A DNA stretch of 33,135 nucleotides from Chara braunii (GCA_003427395.1 BFEA01000582.1:340300-373434); one strand, 5' to 3'. Numbered from the stretch's first letter, positions 1-10,775 are shown. The notes: generated by a model from the sequence alone, not told the origin. Program-made: numbers and translations.

Positions 1-330
1 AGATTCAGGCGTTGAGGCAACTCAACGCTGCTAGTGGGACTTTTTTTTTTTTTTTTTTTTTAAGGGCGATGGCCTTGAGGTATTATCCTCGGACTAACCA
101 GCCCAGGTAAATTCAATCTTGTGTCTGATCTGACAAAGGTGGCCTTTTCAGCCCAGGGTGGCCTGATAGCCTTCAGGGATCCCCCACTGGGGGGCACCGG
201 CCAGGGGACAGCCGGTAGCAGAGGGACCGAGCATCATCTGCGTGGCCAGTCCCTGTGCCTCCCTGAGTACCCCTCCCCCTATGAAAATCAGCAGAGACTG
301 CTTTTTTAATGCCGATTGGGGGGACCAACG
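1..330. repeat. Hairpin cluster with poly(T) tract, non-coding
   Basis: Several short inverted repeats follow one another. GCGTTGAG (9-16) pairs with CTCAACGC (21-28) over a 4-base loop. AAAGG/CCTTT lie at 135-139 and 143-147. CCCCC/GGGGG lie at 181-185 and 189-193. ACCGGC/GCCGGT lie at 196-201 and 211-216. A 21-base T run sits at 41-61. No open frame here shows a recognisable protein. The same hairpin-after-hairpin style recurs at 11091-11323 and 24603-25509. Confidence 0.5.
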
Positions 331-468
331 GGCTATCTCTAGGTGCTAGTGGGACTTGGCTCCAGCGTCCCTCAACATTTTTTTTTTTTTTTTTTTCCCC
401 TCAGAATTATAGATGTTGTTTGAACAGACATGAGCTTGTGGTGACTGCCAGCTGCCGGGCTCACCTGG

Positions 469-632
469 GGCGAGGTCCCATTAGGAAAGAGGATTGGATA
501 GAGCTCCTGAATCTGGACGTGGTGTAAGCAGGGATGCAGAAAAGCAGTTCAATCTCGAATTTCTGCACCTCTTCACGAACACGTCTACATTCAGGGGTTC
601 AATCCAATCCTTGTTGCTAGTGGGACCTCGCC
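469..632. repeat. Foldback element with ~73-bp arms and 17-base loop
   Basis: The left arm (469-542) and the reverse complement of the right arm (560-632) match over their full length. The first 12 bases (GGCGAGGTCCCA) are identical and I count about 9 mismatches in the first 51 positions. Only 17 bases (543-559) separate the arms. The transcript of either strand would form one long imperfect hairpin with scattered mismatches. The layout suits a MITE-like foldback or a precursor of small RNA. I see no clear target-site duplication. Confidence 0.85.
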
Positions 633-715
633 ACTGCAAGCTGCGAAATTCTGCACACAGAACGACACACAGTAGCCTGAATTGCATGCGTACATGACAG
701 CCCACAGTAAGCCTT

Positions 716-721
716 ATTAAT

Positions 722-788
<67 letters not shown>
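716..788. repeat. (TTTA)n microsatellite
   Basis: About 18 almost uninterrupted copies of the tetramer TTTA, followed by AT-rich sequence. The next stretch, 790-1170, holds no gene that I can support. Confidence 0.97.
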
Positions 789-1176
789 TGTTTAAATTAT
801 TATTATTTTTTTAATAGCCCTTTGGTGGAGCGAAGGGCCGTCAAAAATTGTTGCAAGCTGCTCAGTGTGCTCAGCCCACGGTATTCTTTAGTCAAATGCG
901 AAATAAAGGCGAAATAATAGTGCGCCATATGAGCTGGACACGCAGCTAGATGTAAGCCTAATTTAATACACAGGGCCCACCAGCCAATGTGATAATAATA
1001 TACACAGGGCTCGTAGCTGCTGGTTCTACTCTACCCTGTTCGTCTACCAGACAGCCCCTTGTTGTCGTGTTTGATTGATAGAACAGTCACTCCGGGTAGA
1101 CTGTGAGACTGTGAGGACCCCGGCCTCAATCTTCTTATTGGTAATATCAGCCTTGGGCAGTGGTTCCCGTTTCAAA

Positions 1177-1207
1177 AGAAGAAGAAGAAGAAGAAGAAGA
1201 AGAAGAA
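1177..1207. repeat. (GAA)n microsatellite
   Basis: About ten copies of AAG/GAA in a row in otherwise non-coding sequence. Confidence 0.95.
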
Positions 1208-1332
1208 CAGACATGCACATGAAGTGACGACTAGCTGCAGGGTCCTCCTACTAAGATTGACTTTTGGCAGGGAGAAGTGCCCACCCTGACCTGACAGCGA
1301 GATGTAGGTGATAGTATACACAGCACCCCTAT

Positions 1333-1334
<2 letters not shown>

Positions 1335-1363
<29 letters not shown>

Positions 1364-1445
1364 GTAAATGGGACAAAATGCTCCAATCAATTCGCGGGGA
1401 GCAGCACGTGCTGGGAACCGGGCCCAGCGTCTCATGTGAAAATAC
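1335..1445 (-). repeat. SINE-like fragment, copy 1, with poly(T) on the plus strand
   Basis: A 29-base T run (1335-1363) is followed by a body whose part 1395-1443 resembles 2411-2462: both contain a GGGGAGC-GCAC-TGCTGG core followed by CAGCGTC and ending near GAAAAT or GAAAT. Read on the minus strand, a short body ends in poly(A), the layout of a retroposed SINE. The body also folds (GCTGGG with CCCAGC). The tRNA promoter boxes are not clear, so the SINE label is inference. Confidence 0.45.
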
Positions 1446-1493
1446 ACAAGTATTAAAGCACCGGGGCCATTACCCGGCTCCGGCGGAGAAAAA

Positions 1494-1578
1494 TCTGAGA
1501 ACAACTTGTACCAAGTACTAATGAAACAGCTGAAAAAAAATCTGAGAACAACTTGTACCAAGTACTAGTGAAACAGCC
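1494..1578. repeat. 47-bp direct tandem duplication
   Basis: The segment starting TCTGAGAACAACTTGTACC at 1494 is repeated at 1541 with a single A/G difference over 37 bases. The near identity points to a recent duplication. Bases 1580-2285 downstream are GC-moderate, Pro-codon rich in several frames, and show no recognisable protein. Confidence 0.95.
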
Positions 1579-2284
1579 TCGAAGGGGCTAATGGAAAAAA
1601 ACAGACATCTATGCAGTACTAAATTCAAAGGGCCCTTTTGCTTTTCGGAGGAACATTCAGACTGAGAACTACCTACCTTCGAGCCTTTCCGCAGCCCACC
1701 CCTACCTGCCTCATCCCTATACCCCGATATCCAGTCTCTACCAGCCCTCGCGCCCCCAACTGCTAGGTTACAGAGTGGCACGACCCACCCCAGACGACTT
1801 CCACCTGCTAGGCTCCAGCCAGCGTCGGCTAGGTACCAGCTTACCAAAAGACACTAGAGTGCCTTCCACCCTCGACAACTCCCCAGATCTCTCTACCAGG
1901 TCTCTTGCCCTCGTACAGCTCGAGTTACAGGGCAGTGCGACCAAGCCCCAGCACCGACCAGCATCGCTCTGGCCTCGTCTATTCGCAAACCACCGGGACC
2001 CAGGACTTTAGCAAATACCAGACAAGCCACCAATCAGCACCATAGCTGTAGTTCCGATCACCCAGCTCCTTCAGGCACTGGTTGCAGATATCCACATAGA
2101 ATCCCTCTCAACCCTGCTCCAGCAAGTCTAACCACGATGAAACCACCATCTTCACCGCTACTGTACCCTATTTCCACCCTGCAGGCTAGCCCCATCGCCG
2201 CTGAGCGCGTTATCTCCCACCATCACAGCCACCACAGACCCCTGCCACCAGCGCTGTGACGAACTACTTTCTGCAACCGCACGA

Positions 2285-2286
<2 letters not shown>

Positions 2287-2326
<40 letters not shown>

Positions 2327-2462
2327 AAAGAAACGACCCGAGCTGTCGCTAGGGGTGCTGATAAGAGCAGACACCACCACTAGCGCCGTTGGGAGGGCTC
2401 CATCTATTGGTGGGGAGCGGCACCTGCTGGAAAACGGGTCCAGCGTCCCTGAACATGGAAAT
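2287..2462 (-). repeat. SINE-like fragment, copy 2, with poly(T) on the plus strand
   Basis: A 39-base T run (2287-2325) precedes a ~135-bp body. The part 2411-2462 is related to 1395-1443, and its word TCCAGCGTCCC also occurs at 361-371 just before another T run. Three sequences with the same word next to a poly(T) tract indicate a dispersed retroposed family, minus-strand in two cases. Exact ends and target-site duplications are not resolved. Confidence 0.5.
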
Positions 2463-3085
2463 CATTTGATTATACCGCACGATCTTCTGCGCGAGGCTAC
2501 GTCGGGGGTTGAAACGGGTTGAGTAGGGATGGCCTGGTGAATTGCGTGGATGCCCTTGCCTTACGCGTCCTTGTGCTTTCGCGTCCTTTGGGAAAGGGGG
2601 GAGGGCTGGCCTGGCTCCGTGACGGTTGGTAGTTGATGGCGCCTTAGCGAGCGAGACGAATAACTGTTGCCATAGCTTCTTTCTTGTTGTGCTGTGGGAA
2701 TGGGGAATTTTTGGCGCCATAGTCGCGCGGGAAAATCTTTTTGAATTTTCAACTGATGTCGAGCCCCCACGGGCTCTCGGGAATTGCTTCATTCGGAATT
2801 TCTTTTTTGCAACTAGGAATTAGAATTAGGAATTTAGGCGCGCCTCAATTTCTGCTCTGCTGCACTGCGCTTCTTGCTTGCGCATGCCATGCCATGTCAA
2901 GATCTGTGCTCTGATTTCCCCGCGCCTTAATCATGAGTATAATTGTAAATTTTGTTTTGGCGGGCATAATTGCAACTGTAATTCCCTCACTCTTGGTACC
3001 TTTTGTGGCGCCTTCGTGCGCGCGTACTTCTTCCTCTACCCTATTGGCCTGAACGCATGCATGACCGGATCGATGTGTGGAGTGA

Positions 3086-3251
3086 GGCTACGTCCCCCAC
3101 GCCGCGGCCTCCCTGTACTCAGACACAATCCCGGGTATCGCTCGCATAGGCATGCATCCGATAAATTTTGTAAGCGCGATTAACTCGCTCTCTAAGCATT
3201 CTTGGAAGTTAGCGTCGTCGAGAGGATTGGCTAACGAGTGGAAGCTGGCAG
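3086..3251 (+). CDS. Possible short exon with donor site; product unknown
   Basis: An open stretch of 55 codons runs from just after a TGA (3083-3085) to a strong 5' splice-site consensus, CAG|GTGAGT, with the exon ending at 3251. The implied peptide has ordinary composition and contains SLYSDTIPGIARIG and SAINSLSKHSWKLA. I do not recognise the family. The opposite strand is also open through this region (a 219-codon frame over 3088-3747), so chance openness cannot be excluded. No acceptor or second exon was identified. Confidence 0.2.
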
Positions 3252-4780
3252 GTGAGTAGAGAGTTGGGCGATCCGACGAGCTAATGCTGAGCGTGCGGGT
3301 TTGACGTGGGGCCGCGACGGACTGTGGCACACGGGCAAACCTGGCTGGCATGCTTGGATCAAGCGGGGTGACAACTATGTGTGGGTGCGAGGCGACGGAC
3401 TGCCTGCATCGGGGTGATGAGAAGAGACAGAGAGAGACGGGAAGTGTGCAATCAGTTTCTTCTTCTATTCCTCCGAGCCATTTTGATTCTTCCCCTTTCC
3501 TTCTGAGCAATTTTGGTATTTGGCACGAGTCGCCCCTCTTTTTCTTTCTGGATCGGCCTTTCGGACTTGTCATTTGCTCTTCTCTGTTGATGTGTATGTT
3601 TCCATTTGCTCTCCGCGGATGTTGATGAATGGTTGTCTTCCTGCCCTCCCCATCTATGTCTTTTGATGGGCCTAATTGATTGATCCCCGACGAGTGGCCC
3701 TTGTGTGATTTCAGGTTGATGGGCCAAGGAAGTATTGCATGAACCACGATTCAAAACTAGATGCATGGATGATAGGCGTAATCCTGCTTGTGCATGAATT
3801 GGATAGGCATGATAGACTCTCGAAAGGTTGCCTCATTATAGGATGATCTGTCTTGCGAGCCACTAGCTTTCACCCCTCTGATCGAAGGGCAGGGCTCGCG
3901 TATACGCATGTAAGTTGGGGTGAAGACGATCACTGCCTACACGCGCGTCCGCCAACCCTGAACTCGACCAATATCTCGAGTGGCCGACGTTCCAACCCAA
4001 CTTGCAACATGAATGCCGACGCCTCCGTTTACATCACCGACCATGAGTGTTTAAGGGATTGGGAATTTCAGGGATATTGGGAGCACTCTCGCTTGTCTGC
4101 ACGGCCCAAGACGGAACCCCCGAACTTGAACTTCCCTTACTTAACGGGGAACGAACGAATCTACGAGTGGGACCTCGAACAGGCCTTGGGACGTATTCCC
4201 TATCTCCCCCACTAACATGTTTCATGTCGTCGTAAAACCCGGGATCATCATCACAGGGACTGAGTTCCCTCCATATCACCGCATCCTACCCTACCACTCC
4301 CTCACTATCGTCTCTTGGCCTGCTATCGGCCCCTATTGGCCCCAACCCCTGTGCTCGGAGTGCCTGCGGGACCAGGAATACCGAGCTTCCAGCGTCATCC
4401 GGCGAACCCGCTCGCAGGAAGAATGACGAGCGCACAGCCTTCGGCTAAGGCCAGCCGCGTCGGATTCTGAGGCCTGCGACGTTCGACACCGATAGTTGGT
4501 CCATCACCGAGATAGCCATAGCGTCCCGACGGCTCACTAGATACGCGTCCGACTCAGACGACGGAACCACTGGAGGCAATAGCCCCGCGTTCCCAGGCCT
4601 CCAACAGGACTCCGATCCGCACCTAGTATCCTCCTCCTACATTCGCATCCCTGAAACTTGTCAAATGAGATCTCAGTTCCGACCTGAGACTTCACCCCCA
4701 CTTTCCAAAAATCCTTGGCACACCCCTTTTCCCACTTCCAGGCCCACCCACACTCCGATCAAGAAGTCGCACTGGGCGTG
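3252..4780. other. No clear gene; probably includes the gypsy 5' LTR/leader
   Basis: Both strands have medium-sized open frames but none has recognisable domains. Because a primer binding site follows at 4785, the 5' long terminal repeat of the gypsy element should end near 4782. I found no second copy of this sequence elsewhere in the window, so the LTR's left end cannot be set. Confidence 0.4.
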
Positions 4781-4784
4781 AGGT

Positions 4785-4797
4785 TGGTATCGGAGCC
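4785..4797 (+). other. Primer binding site of the gypsy element (initiator tRNA-Met type)
   Basis: TGGTATCGGAGCC differs by one base from TGGTATCAGAGCC, the sequence complementary to the 3' end of initiator tRNA-Met used by many plant LTR retrotransposons. It lies 145 bases before the gag start, the expected place. It marks the right end of a 5' LTR that is otherwise undefined. Confidence 0.8.
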
Positions 4798-4941
4798 GAC
4801 ACGTGGCTGGCCCAGAAATTGTCAATCAGGTAGGATATAAGGGACGATCTGGCGAACGGAGGGCGTCCTAGGCAGAGGAACGCGCCACGCGGCGACCCAA
4901 TAATAACCCAAAGTAGATCGGCAGGTCGGCAGGCCGCCAAC

Positions 4942-6304
4942 ATGAATGCCAACCCGACACCAAATGCTGTCGGGGCCCCAACCCCTCGAGCACGCGCAGC
5001 AACGACCCCGCCTGATCTATACGTCTTTGATCCTGCGCATCATCTGGCCGGAGCATGGCTAGCCACGCTGCGCGCACAACAATATGATAATGACGAAGCT
5101 AGGATCAACATCCCTGCCAGATTGGGAGGGGGCGCGCACCATTGGTTTACCACTTACGTATGGGTCGATCTCTCGACCTTCGAAAGGGATTTCCTAAACC
5201 GATTTGATTACATTCACCCTGAGCAAGCTTTCTTTATGATCAAGGATCGAGTCCAGAAACCCCTCGAATCCGTCCTTGAATACCGAAGCAGGTTCTATAG
5301 GTTGTTTGTTAAGTCATAACGGGGCAAAAATGTCGGGAGGGATTTGTTTATTGATGGGCTCCGAAGTCGTACGATGAGGGTCAAGCTGCGAAAGCAGTTC
5401 TCCCTCATCAACCTCACCATGCAGCAAATCATGGATGCTGCAGAAGAGATGGGGAGAAAGTTCTCTGCTAGCTTCCTAGAAGGGGAGGACCACGCCAAGG
5501 AAGGAGACTCTTTGAACGAAGGCCGAATTAGCTGCGCTCCAAAACAAATTTGAAAACATAGCCTTTGTCTCCGGCCCCGTCACTTACCTAAGAACGATAC
5601 CTGACACTACCACGAGGTTGCCCGTGATGGTCGCCCCTACACCTCCCCCACCTGCGCCTCCCCTGGAACCTCCCGTGAAACCAAGTGAGTCAAATGCAAT
5701 ACTGGAGCTGAACCGAACGCTAGTTAGTCTGATGCAAGAGAGCAAAAAGGAACAGCGTGAGCATAATGGTCGGATAGAATCTATGATGGGATCGATGCGC
5801 CCTATTGCTGTTCGAGCTGCACCCATGGCAAAGGCAGCAGCCCCCGCTCAGGCGGCGGGCGGCGCAGTGGCTAATCCAGGCGTCTGCTACACGTGTCACC
5901 AGCCTGGTCACCTAGCCAGGGACTGCCCCAACCGACCAGCTCAAGTACGGGTAGGGGTTGCCCCTGTAACAACAGTACCAGTAGCCAACGGGCCAGGAAG
6001 AGTAGGCATGATGATCGAAGAAACGAAGGGAGGGGGAAGCACGATGGTTACCACCGAGGAAGCTGCGGAACTCATCCCGCTTGATCAATACATCTTGTTG
6101 GGGTACCCAGGGATGAGAATGATTGGAACCCTCCGACCAGCGAACGAACAATGGGAAATAGCGGAACGGAGACCGTCCTCCGGAGAAATGGAATTTGGCG
6201 GCCCTACCTTCGTTACGGGAGAAATCGATGTCCTGAACATCGTTCGAGCCCTGGATCAACGGATTCCCCTTCCCATCGGACACCTACTGTCCATATCGGA
6301 ATAG
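4942..6304 (+). pseudogene. Gypsy gag remnant with CCHC zinc knuckle, broken by stop and frameshift
   Basis: Gag forms the virus-like particle and binds the element RNA. The frame opens at the ATG at 4942, 145 bases after the primer binding site. A capsid-like part (LGGGAHHWF and FLNRFDYIHP, about residues 65-95) runs to a TAA at 5317-5319 and continues in the same frame to 5553. Homologous reading then moves to another frame around 5525 and runs to TAG at 6302-6304. A single zinc knuckle, C-x2-C-x4-H-x4-C, is intact at 5885-5926 (CYTCHQPGHLARDC), after a proline-rich linker (5636-5690). With at least one stop and one frameshift this is a dead copy. The next frame, 6305-6514, continues past the TAG in phase, so the TAG probably arose inside one polyprotein. 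Confidence 0.88.
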
Positions 6305-6846
6305 GTGAATGAACGAATGCTGCAACATTGCAAGGCAAACCGAAAACGGTTTGCCCTTGCTAAGCAATCAGCCACCAAAGGGAAAAGTCCACTTGCGAAG
6401 GCAAACCCGATGTCCCCAGCACCTCGGACCCGATACGATTGGGACTCATTCCGAGAGATGATCATTTCCTTCGCATTAGGGCCATTCTGTGGAAATTTGC
6501 GGAATGTGATGTAGAAGTTTGGGGAAATCCGTACAACGCTATAGTCGATTCAGGGGCCGTGGTCCTAGCCATTTCTTTAAAAGTCGTGGAACGGGCCGGA
6601 AGAAGGAGGGATCTGATCCCGTTAGCAGAAGGAGATCACATTGTCTCGGCCAACGAAGGAAAGATCAAAGTGGTAGGAAGAATGACGAATGTTGCGTTTC
6701 AATTAGGGAAAGTTCATGCGTTGGGAGATATCGTGGTATTAGATGTGAATACCTACGACGTCCTCCTATGATTACCAGCCCTTACCGCATTAAGAGTCAA
6801 TCTCGACTTCGAGAGATGACCTATCATTCTTAGGAATACAGGCGGG
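6305..6846 (+). pseudogene. Gypsy aspartic protease remnant
   Basis: The retropepsin that cuts the polyprotein. The catalytic motif is kept: IVDSGA with the Asp codon at 6547-6549, followed by VVLAIS as expected for the strand after the active site. A later ALGDIVVLDVNTYDVLL segment (6718-6771) fits the second half of the fold, where ILG/D-type motifs occur. The frame changes near 6450 relative to the gag end and meets a TGA at 6772-6774. The active-site motif is intact, but the frame is interrupted on both sides. Confidence 0.75.
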
Positions 6847-7690
6847 AAGCCATACATCATCCCGATGCAGTTAACTCTTCGGACCGCACTCCCTACGACC
6901 CGGAAAACTCCCCTCGGAAGTGGAGAACCACTCTGTGTAATCATCTGGAGTGAACCCCTCGAGGGAACGGACAAAAGGGAAAAAGGGTCGGAGTTGTCAA
7001 GTAGCTCCTCCAAAGGCAAGAATGAAACCGACCCCGAAATTTGGGATATGGTACACCAACTGATTTGTTACCCGTGCGACAGAAAACGACGAAAACCTTC
7101 GTCTTTACGGAAAGAAACCTCCAACAGACATGGGCCCTAATCTTAGGGGAGCCACTCGTCCAGGTGTCCCGAATGGCTGATTCTTCGGAACCCCCTCGGA
7201 CCCTATACGAAGCCACCACCCCGCTTCTCTCCAGATACAGTGATAAGAAAGCATTCTGCAACATTCTGGAACTACCTCGTTCTTTGCTCTCCACAGGGAA
7301 AGAGGTCCGACTGCTGCGACAGGGTGCCGCGGACGGAGCTTTGGAACCCCCTGGGCATGGCAACCCATACGAACTCGGAATCAGGATTGCGAAAAAATCC
7401 GTAAGTTTGCAGGATATCAGCGACGGAGTAACACCAGAAGAGCACGTGGCAATCCGAGAAGCAGACGGCCAGATGGTCGCCACGGTGTTCTCCTGGCGGT
7501 CGAACAACTCGTTCATTTCGGCTCGTCCACCAAGAAACGACAGGAAAGTGGGCATGAAACAAGTGACGGTTAGCATACGCGGACAACTTTATGAGCTACG
7601 ACGAAACTCATCGACTAATCGCTGATATTCTTATTGAATACCAAGGGGCGATTAGTGTCGAAGATACAAATATCGGATTGTCATTAGTGA
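6847..7690 (+). pseudogene. Gypsy pol linker between protease and reverse transcriptase
   Basis: Open frames in two registers (about 6847-7137, then 7041-7622) cover this part with no recognisable catalytic domain. The sequence is hydrophilic and lies between the protease and RT, where gypsy polyproteins have a variable linker. At least two shifts of frame are needed to follow it. It is assigned by position rather than by motif. Confidence 0.55.
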
Positions 7691-7695
7691 TTCAG

Positions 7696-8500
7696 CACGA
7701 AATCCAAACCGGGACGCACCCACCAATTCACTGCAAGCCATACCGATATTCCCTCACCGAACGTAAAACGACATTGGAACGAATTAGGGAGTTTGAGGCT
7801 AACAGTTGGATTGAACCAGCTACAGGGCTATGGTCATTCCCCGTAGTCTTAGTTCCGAAGAAAAACGGGTCGATTCGCATATGCATCTCACGATCAAAGA
7901 TGTGTATCCCCTCCCTCAGATTGATGACTTACTGGATGTGATTGGGTGTGCTAAGTATTTTAGTAAGTTTGATATCCGTCATGGGTTCCATCATATCCTA
8001 GTTAAGGCAGAGGATCGGCCAAAGACGGTGTTCGTCGTGTTCGAAGACATGTGGCAGTGGGTTCGTTGCCCTATGGGGATATGCAATGCACCGGCTACCT
8101 TTCAGAAAGCAATGAACGTCACCTTTCAAAACTTCGTCAATAAGACCCGACTGACTCAGGGAATGATAAAATTTTGCGTCATTGTGTACATGAACGATAT
8201 CTTGGTGTATTCTGAATCGTTTCACGCCCATGCTCAGCACATCGAGTGGACGTTGGGGGCATTGCGAGATGCTGGGTTCAAGATTGCGTTGGAGAAAAGT
8301 GAGTTTTTCCTTTCGGAAATCTTGTTTTTGGGGTATGTGTTGACACGGGGAGGTTTGAGGCCAGCTTCGAGTAAAGTCGAGGCGGTTCGAGAGGCCCCTA
8401 CGACCACATCGCTGACGCAGGTTCGATCCTTCCAGGGGCTGGCTTTGTACTACCTGAGGTTTATTAAGGGGTTTGCGGTAATCACTCGGCCTCTAACGAA
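7696..8500 (+). pseudogene. Gypsy reverse transcriptase, catalytic motif changed to YMND
   Basis: The polymerase that copies element RNA into DNA. The N-terminal part (7696-7890) shows the family pattern: PYRYSLTERKTTLERI, then WSFPVVLVPKKNGSIRICI. The frame then shifts at about 7887, where the usual V-D-Y-R-x-L-N stretch is missing, and resumes at LTIKDVYPLPQIDDLLD. Motif A is FSKFDIRHGF with its Asp at 7971. Motif B is PMGICNAPATFQ. Motif C reads YMND (8187-8198) where the family has Y-x-D-D, so one metal-binding Asp is Asn. FLGYVLTRGGL follows. The missing segment and the D-to-N change mean no activity is expected. Confidence 0.95.
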
Positions 8501-9094
8501 CCTCCTCCATAAGGACCAGCCACTGAAGTGGGACACAGACTGCGAACAAACCTTTGTTACCTTGAAGGAGGTCTTGACTTCCGCACCTATTTTGATTCGG
8601 CCTGATCCTGGGAAACAATTCATTCTCATTACGGACTGGCAACTTGAGGCGATCTCCACTATTTTGGTTAAGAAGGGGAAGGACGTGAACACGTCATCGA
8701 GTACGCTTCACGAATTGTACCTGATGAGAGAAGAAACAATTCGGCCCCACAAGGTGAGTGTTACGCGATCATCTGGGGAATTCAGCACTTTCATCCGTAT
8801 CTATACGGACAAGAGTTCCTCCTCGTCACGAATCATGAGTCTTTGCTAGCTCTCAAAAGACTCACCAACTACACGGGCATAATTGGACGTTGGGCTGTCT
8901 GGCTACAGGAGTACGACTTCGACATCATTCATCGAAAGACGGAAAAACATGGGAATGAGGACGGGCTGACACAACGGCATCGGCCAAGGAAAGTGGCAAA
9001 AGGTGAAGAGATTACTCTGTGGATAGAGTCGAAGCCAGCCAAGGGACCCCCATACGGAGAAGTGGCCATTCTCCCCCGACCTTCCAGGAAGTGA
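8501..9094 (+). pseudogene. Gypsy RNase H remnant with altered active site
   Basis: RNase H removes the RNA strand during reverse transcription. The start is PLKWDTDCEQTFVTLKEVL, then APILIRPDPGKQFILITD with the first catalytic Asp codon at 8634-8636. After a frame change near 8690-8750, GECYAIIWGIQHFHPYLYGQ supplies the catalytic Glu. The next motif reads LVTNHESLLAL, with Asn (8831-8833) where the family has Asp (T-D-H). The last block is EYDFDIIHRKTEKHGNEDGL. The frame ends at 9092-9094. The integrase expected next is absent here. Confidence 0.9.
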
Positions 9095-9923
9095 CACGTG
9101 AACACGATGGCGATGAGTGGAGAAGGTAATACCAGGGGGGCCCTTTCCCCCCTCTCATCCTCCTCCTTTCACTCCTTGCCCGACAAGTTTTGTTACTTTT
9201 CTGAAGCAATATCGCGCGTATATTCGGTTCCTATGCGTCCTAGTGGGGAAGGGTATATGGAATGGGTCGATTGTCAACAGTGTGTTTCCCGAGCTCACGG
9301 TGTCGGAGCAGAAACCCTTACAAGAGTATCTGCTCGAGTTTTTCAATGTAAGACGCTATCTGACTTTTTCGTTAAATTGAGGGACTTGATGGTATTGACG
9401 TATACCAGAAGTTTATTCAGACTAACGTATGACCGAGATTAAAATGTTTTATTTAGACGTCTACGGCCTGCAGAGCGACGGTAGGGATCGTTGATATTAC
9501 CGTCCTCATTTCGCAATGCCGCAGACGGCGCAGAGGCATGCAACTGATTGAAGTACTAAATCTAAATATTATTCCGTTTAAAATTGCGATATGTGGCTGC
9601 TAAGTCACGCGATTCAAGGTTTAAATGGCAGAAAAAGGGTGGTCGCGTCGAGCATGTAAGTCGTGGCGAGAGCGGGGGGGGGCGTTTAGACCTATCGTGT
9701 TTTAGAATTGCCCCGCCCGAACTCGGACCGGCGTTGGCATGACGAAAGACCTATGCCCTACCCTATCGGGATAGATGCATGTTTGGTCCAGGGGTGGGCA
9801 GCAACAGTTCAAACGGTCGGGGATAGGCAGAGGGCAGCTTGAAGCCTGCGGGGTTATATGCTGGCTGAATACACTAGGCTTAACTCTTCATAATGAATAG
9901 TTGCTCCTGTTTAACGTGTAATA
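9095..9923. other. No clear gene; junk downstream of the truncated gypsy element
   Basis: A short open frame (9117-9377) could be a decayed RNase H-integrase linker but has no diagnostic motif. From 9440 to 9920 I see no coding potential, no second LTR and no strong repeat. Confidence 0.4.
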
Positions 9924-10010
9924 GGAGCTAGCCCAGTAGGATCACGTACCAGACTTTCATCCGGCGAATACCAAGATCGAGGCCGATATCGCGCTACTTG
10001 GGCTAGCTCC
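9924..10010. repeat. GCTAGC-type hairpin module, copy 1
   Basis: GGAGCTAGCCCAGTAG (9924-9939) is the reverse complement of CTACTTGGGCTAGCTCC (9994-10010) apart from one extra base. The arms enclose about 54 bases. Related arms with the same GCTAGC core and similar spacing occur at 21088-21172 and, degraded, near 21933-22012. The three sites look like copies of one structured module. Confidence 0.75.
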
Positions 10011-10150
10011 TTTTGGAGCAGCCTAGGTGGAAATGATAAAGCGCAGTCGATTTCGACCACGCGATCGATTAGATCACGAGGCTGAAATCGGCCGCACCAG
10101 ATTAGCATGGCCCCTGCAGGAAGAGTGACACACATAAACTGAGAAAAGGG

Positions 10151-10195
10151 TTTTTTTTTTTTTTTCGATTCCCTGATGGGAATCGAGCCCGGGTC
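10151..10195 (-). repeat. SINE-like 3' end: B-box-like sequence plus poly(A) on the minus strand
   Basis: On the minus strand the sequence GGCTCGATTCC matches 10 of 11 bases of the RNA polymerase III B box (GGTTCGANTCC). It is followed by a small hairpin (ATTCCC/GGGAAT) and a run of about 15 A. This is a typical tail of a tRNA-derived SINE. The A box and left end were not identified, so it may be a truncated copy. Confidence 0.45.
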
Positions 10196-10582
10196 TACAT
10201 AACGAAAGAAGGGGGGAGGGAAACGACAGCGAGGCGTGGCATTGGCAACAGTGGTCCTTGGCTTATGCCAATGGCATTATTACGAAAAAGAAAAGAAAAA
10301 AAAGGAAGGAAACAGACAGCGCCACATGGCTCTTTGAGATGTGTCTAGGGCTACAGTCCCTAAAAGAGACATCAGGCGCCTGTTGAAAACGGACAGCCGT
10401 TTTTATTTAAGATAAGTTGGTTCCTGTTTTTTTTTTTTTTTTTCTTCTTAAGATTTTCTTTTAGATTCTTTATTCTAGATTTTTTTAATTCTTCTTTAGA
10501 TTTTCCTTTTTTTCTTACTAGCTGAGAAACACCCTTTCATCGAAAACGAACGGGCAAAGTTTCCAGAGTCAGACTGGCCTCT

Positions 10583-10775
10583 ATCAATGGATGACCAAAA
10601 TCGAATGTATCTACCCTAGAACATGGACATATGCACTAACTACCTGCGTGTGTGTGGGTGTGAGTGAGAGTGAGAGGAAGGAGGGGGTCGCCAACTTACA
10701 TGTGGTTGGCCCCACGCAACTTTCGTCGATAGGATGAGCAAAATCGAATGAATCTACCTCGGGACATGGGGGTGT
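10583..10775 (+). repeat. Two direct copies of a dispersed GATGAGCAAAA motif
   Basis: Segments at 10583-10630 and 10725-10775 share the pattern TCGATAGGATGAGCAAAATCGAATG-ATCTAC with mismatches, followed by GGACATGG or GAACATGG. Related words occur at 18858 and 19635. Between them lies a GT/GA-rich stretch. This is a low-copy interspersed repeat, not a gene. Confidence 0.7.

Noticed and set aside
2349-2792. 147-codon minus frame
   Set aside because: It overlaps the SINE-like body and has no recognisable domain.
3088-3747. 219-codon minus frame
   Set aside because: Length alone is weak evidence; composition is irregular, no domain is seen, and the opposite strand is also open.
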